From the NCBI GenBank assembly GCA_002311345.1, contig DCAA01000033.1, forward strand, positions 12,978 to 50,014: 37,037 nucleotides of DNA. The letters run 5' to 3'. The notes beneath the pieces are model-generated. The model had not been told where the DNA came from. It made no database searches and worked only from the letters and a program-made list of their open reading frames with translations. The DNA comes from Planctomycetes bacterium UBA1146 (GTDB taxonomy: Bacteria > Planctomycetota > UBA8108 > UBA1146). Below, piece after piece: positions 34,218-37,037 of this stretch (positions are counted from its first letter, which is position 1; each line of letters begins with the position of its first letter). The position numbers were made by a program, and so were the translations under genes.

Positions 34218-35027
34218 TTATACCCAGGAATTGTTGATGATTTCCCCGACTCCACCAGCGCCCGGGACGATGTAATCCACCTCGTTGAGACCGCTCTCGC
34301 GCGAATCCTCGCCCGGAATCGTCTTCAGAACCTCGGCAGGACTGGAACCACGATCGAGGCGCAAAGCCCAGATCCGGACCCCGGGAACCTCGCTGGTCAA
34401 AGCCCGGATGAATTCCGGAGTGACGATGAGATTGGCTGTGATGATCGCCTCGGGTGTTCCCTCGACCTCTTCACGATAATGCTGGATCACGCGTAACATT
34501 GAAGATCCTGTCGCGCCCATCGGATCGGCAAAAAACAGATGGCTGCCTTCCACATCTCCACCGATCTTGCTGGCATGCAGGGCGGCCCCGGTCACCGCAC
34601 CGGATTCATCGACAGTTCGTTCCATGACCACATGGTCCTGACGGATCCCGGCCGGATCGAGCACATGATGGAGCACCTGCTGACAGATGTGTGAAGGTAT
34701 CATCCCGGCACGGGCAACGTTCACGATCACCGCGCGCGTGGATCGATCGATCACCTGGCCACGGAACACGCCTTTCGGGGTGTATTGCTTCATGTTCGTG
34801 TCGGACTCGACCATCTTTCTGGGCAACACGTCTGCGACGACCCGCTGGAGCAGATGGCGATAGACAATCTCCAGCAGATCATTGAATCGAGGTTGTCGAG
34901 TCTCCGGGTGACACATCTGTGTCAATAGACTCATGGTGTAAGGTTCCGCAAGAATGCGGACGTTTTTTCCATATTTGTGAACCAATCCAGCCGATTCACT
35001 GCCGAGATCTTCGTAAGCGGTTTCCAC
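34218..35027 (-). CDS. upp: uracil phosphoribosyltransferase
   Basis: A 269-residue enzyme converting uracil and PRPP to UMP. The PRPP loop is ADPMGATGSSM (about 168-177), where the typical form is DPMLATGGS; other blocks are VVADVLPRKMVES, VNVARAGMIPS, IITANLIVTPEFIRAL and the C-terminal VDYIVPGAGGVGEI. It is longer than E. coli Upp (about 208 residues), mainly through an N-terminal segment and an insertion in the middle. GTG 35027 is preferred as start: it lies 4 nt after the cdd stop and has AGAGGA upstream, whereas an ATG at 35090 would overlap cdd by 59 nt. Confidence 0.9.
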   Translation of the reverse strand: METAYEDLGSESAGLVHKYGKNVRILAEPYTMSLLTQMCHPETRQPRFNDLLEIVYRHLLQRVVADVLPRKMVESDTNMKQYTPKGVFRGQVIDRSTRAVIVNVARAGMIPSHICQQVLHHVLDPAGIRQDHVVMERTVDESGAVTGAALHASKIGGDVEGSHLFFADPMGATGSSMLRVIQHYREEVEGTPEAIITANLIVTPEFIRALTSEVPGVRIWALRLDRGSSPAEVLKTIPGEDSRESGLNEVDYIVPGAGGVGEIINNSWV

Positions 35028-35031
35028 CGAG

Positions 35032-35475
35032 TTAGTCCTCTCTCCCCGTGAGATCCGCCGGCCCGAAGGCGCGGGGAAGAAGTTCGCCAAGAGCGATCGA
35101 TTCTCCTTCTTGACCGTTCCAGATCCACACCTGGAGTTCGGAGGAACCGGGAAGTTCGGAGAGAACCTGTCGACACGCCCCGCACGGCATCGCAGTCACC
35201 CAGTTACCTCTAGCGTTCCGTGCGACGATGGCGATCGCCGAAGGAGCACCAGGACTGCCAGCAGCAGCCCAGTTCATCACGGCACCTCGTTCAGCGCAGA
35301 TGGTGAGCCCGTAACTGGCGTTCTCGACGTTGCAGCCGGCAAATATCCTGGAATCACTCCACAACGCTGCACCGACGTGGAGACCGGAATAGGGTGCCCG
35401 CGCATGGTCAGCCTGCTGACGAGCCATCTCGAACAAGGAATCCGGATCGAACGGTCCTGTCGGGTCCGCAACCAC
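35032..35475 (-). CDS. cdd: cytidine deaminase
   Basis: A 147-residue zinc enzyme that deaminates cytidine and deoxycytidine. The catalytic CAERGAV (Cys60, Glu62) and PCGACRQ (Cys98, Cys101) provide the zinc ligands and proton shuttle of the tetrameric, three-cysteine class. YSGLHVGAAL and GCNVENASYGLT are the substrate-site segments. GTG 35475 has AAGGAGGGAG five nt upstream. It leads a cluster with upp and hpt that returns cytidine, uracil and hypoxanthine to nucleotides; an extended -10 promoter lies just upstream. Confidence 0.95.
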   Translation of the reverse strand: MVADPTGPFDPDSLFEMARQQADHARAPYSGLHVGAALWSDSRIFAGCNVENASYGLTICAERGAVMNWAAAGSPGAPSAIAIVARNARGNWVTAMPCGACRQVLSELPGSSELQVWIWNGQEGESIALGELLPRAFGPADLTGRED

Positions 35476-35495
35476 GGCTCCCTCCTTCGAGGGCG

Positions 35496-35504
35496 ATCAT
35501 AACA
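35496..35504 (-). promoter_or_regulatory. extended -10 promoter upstream of cdd
   Basis: TGTTATGAT on the minus strand (TG-N-TATGAT) is an extended -10 element about 20 nt before the GTG start; the -35 region is poor, as is usual for this class. Confidence 0.45.
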
Positions 35505-35578
35505 TGTGCAAACGGGAGATTCCCCGAATCCCGACACTCCGGGAGACAAGGTATGGAAGAAGAGCAAACATCGAGAAT

Positions 35579-37037
35579 CTAGGGGATTGCCTCCAGCAGT
35601 CCTGAACAGTCTGGATCCTCGAGCCAGGCCGCCGGCGGCGATAGCATTTCGGCCGTCGTCTCGCCACGCAACACTCCATGAACCGCGATGGTCGTCGCGT
35701 TGCCCTGTCCGGCCAGGAGCACCTCAGAGATCGCACCGCGGGCCGGAGCATCGGGGACCGACTCCGACAGCAGTGCGAGGGTTGCTAGCATCAGAGCCGC
35801 CGGTTCATCTTCGGGATTCATCTCCAGTCGAGACCAGAGTTGCGCGCGTACGGAGTCGATCTCGCCACCGAGGATCACATCTTCTTGCCAGCGAACTGCC
35901 AGTAGCGAGGGATCCAGTTCGAGGGCAATCATCAGGTCCGCCTCGGCTCCGTCGAGATCATCGCACAGAAGACGTGCCACCGACCGCAGCAACCACGGCA
36001 TACCCACATCCGAAAGACCCTCTAGTGCCGAATCGAGCAGCGGGAGGGCACCGACAGGATCACCCTGGGAGAGGCGATGGAAACCGTCACAAAGAGCTGC
36101 CCGGAACTCTTCTCGATCGATCAACTCCGGTTCGGGGATGTCTTCATTGTCGTCTGAATCGTAGACGACGACCGGCTCACTGTAGTAGTCGTAGCCGCTG
36201 TTTCCCCAGTAGCGCGAAGTCCATACCCGCGAGGAGCCGTAATTACTCCAGTAACCATGATGCCACCAGATGAGGTTGTAACTGGAATGGCACACCCACG
36301 GAAACACCCAGGCGTGACACCAGGGTGTCGGATCGTTGAGGTACCAGGGACTCCAACAACCTACCGACCAGGGATAAGTCCAGACCGGTCCGTAATACCC
36401 CCAGGAAGAACCGTAATAGCCGGTGTTGTAGATCGGCTGACACCACCAGGGTACAGGTGCGCAGTAGGTGGAGGTGATCGGCGGCACACCACCGGTATTT
36501 GTCACCGTTCCTCCCGTAGAAGGGAAGGGCGGTATCGGAACCGGGGCCGATCCGACCACGATTCCTCCCGGTTTCCTGGAAGAGGGCGTCAGCGACACGG
36601 GACCGACCGGTTTGGTGACGGTGCCGACAAGGGGTTTAGCAGTGCCCCTCGGCCGCGAAATACGGTCGATCAGATCGCGGGTCGGACGAGACGGCTTGAA
36701 CAGTCGGGTCACGGATCTGTTCGAGTCACGACCGCCACCTGTGATGGTGACAGTACCCAGTAATTCTCTTCGTTCAGTGCGGGTACCGGTCCGAAGCGCT
36801 GGCAACGGTTTGGTAGCCGGTCGTGGTGACGGAGTGACCTCCGGACGATGCAGGACGATCGGTGCCCGTGACCTGGTGCGCAACGAAATGCGTTGATTCG
36901 AGGCCGGTACCACGGTTCCCCGTACGCTGGTGGCGTTGCTCGTATTCCCTGAGGCGGTGGCCGATATTCCTGAACTCGTTGGGCGACGTACAGAGGTGGA
37001 AGGACGCACCGTAGGTCTCGACTGGGGGCGAACCTGT
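35579..37037 (-). CDS. W/Y/G-rich protein with C-terminal helical (TPR-like) region, N-terminus outside window
   Basis: The frame is open to the right edge, so at least 485 codons are present and the start is not seen. The visible N-terminal ~170 residues are low-complexity, rich in Ser/Thr/Pro/Arg/Gly (RSRAPIVLHRPEVTPSPRPA). The centre (about 180-290) is extraordinarily rich in Trp and Tyr, with Gly/Ser/Cys (PVPWWCQPIYNTGYYGSSWG, WCHAWVFPWVCHSSYNLIWW). An acidic linker (DSDDNEDIPEPE) leads to about 165 residues of helical repeats with TPR flavour (GDPVGALPLLDSALEGL, DLDGAEADLMIALELDP). This looks like an exported planctomycete surface protein, but no family is recognised. It ends in TAG 103 nt before cdd. 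Confidence 0.72.
   Translation of the reverse strand, partial: QVRPQSRPTVRPSTSVRRPTSSGISATASGNTSNATSVRGTVVPASNQRISLRTRSRAPIVLHRPEVTPSPRPATKPLPALRTGTRTERRELLGTVTITGGGRDSNRSVTRLFKPSRPTRDLIDRISRPRGTAKPLVGTVTKPVGPVSLTPSSRKPGGIVVGSAPVPIPPFPSTGGTVTNTGGVPPITSTYCAPVPWWCQPIYNTGYYGSSWGYYGPVWTYPWSVGCWSPWYLNDPTPWCHAWVFPWVCHSSYNLIWWHHGYWSNYGSSRVWTSRYWGNSGYDYYSEPVVVYDSDDNEDIPEPELIDREEFRAALCDGFHRLSQGDPVGALPLLDSALEGLSDVGMPWLLRSVARLLCDDLDGAEADLMIALELDPSLLAVRWQEDVILGGEIDSVRAQLWSRLEMNPEDEPAALMLATLALLSESVPDAPARGAISEVLLAGQGNATTIAVHGVLRGETTAEMLSPPAAWLEDPDCSGLLEAIP

Noticed and set aside
1..37037. CRISPR array, insertion sequence, prophage or integrase
   Set aside because: No regularly spaced direct repeats, no transposase or integrase motifs and no target-site duplications were seen; the tRNA-Asn shows no adjacent attachment-site duplication.

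Overview
The window is a piece of bacterial chromosome, GC-rich and densely coded, that most resembles a Planctomycetota or planctomycete-like lineage. This is an inference from gene content: a DUF1501 protein at the left edge, a secreted protein ending in planctomycete-style dockerin-like repeats, a multihaem cytochrome/TPR protein coupled to a CRTAC1-type FG-GAP protein, a calcineurin-like phosphatase fused to LamG, and frequent TTG and GTG starts. There is no rRNA or phylogenetic marker to settle it. No phage, transposon or CRISPR array is visible.

Most unusual locus: on the minus strand at 6862-7911 a secreted thioredoxin-fold protein is interrupted by one in-frame UGA at 7684-7686. It falls where the first active-site cysteine of a CxxC belongs, giving U-P-P-C. 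The frame stays open for 274 codons afterwards and includes the thioredoxin cis-Pro segment. A hairpin of the bacterial SECIS type starts directly after the UGA (7636-7683). I read this as an undescribed UxxC thioredoxin-like selenoprotein, translationally coupled (ATGA) to an arginase gene.

Layout. 1-3533 (plus): DUF1501 protein (partial), a ZIP-like/ArsP-type permease fusion, a BrxA/B bacilliredoxin and a small conserved-looking protein. 3554-7911 (minus): two coupled SPFH/band-7 proteins, arginase, the selenoprotein. 8259-11269 (plus): both subunits of DNA topoisomerase VI, rare in bacteria, with a histone-like basic tail on subunit B. 11744-17427 (plus): five-haem cytochrome/TPR protein, CRTAC1 protein, dockerin-like secreted protein. 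17471-19438 (minus): phosphatase-LamG. 19516-22777 (plus): DUF309 protein, a 35-codon microprotein ORF joined to both neighbours by TGATG, a GT39-like glycosyltransferase, a PAP2 phosphatase, then an ArsR regulator with an inverted repeat upstream. 22811-24169 (minus): outer-membrane barrel protein. 24527-26983 (plus): two lipoproteins with terpene-cyclase-like alpha/alpha repeats. 27014-32164 (minus): a complete MacAB/TolC-type tripartite exporter whose four genes each overlap by 4 nt. 32356-32483 (minus): tRNA-Asn with its promoter, followed by a terminator at 32323-32354. 32582-33619 (plus): PspF-like sigma-54 activator. 33623-35475 (minus): cdd, upp and hpt, a nucleobase/nucleoside salvage cluster. 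35579-37037 (minus): partial W/Y-rich secreted-type protein with a helical repeat tail.

How they fit together: the envelope is the common theme (exporter, lipoproteins, barrel, SPFH membrane scaffolds, GT39 and PAP2 lipid-carrier enzymes, periplasmic cytochrome). A thiol/selenol redox thread (bacilliredoxin, Sec-thioredoxin) and nucleotide salvage sit alongside. Functions are assigned from motifs read by eye; no database search was run.
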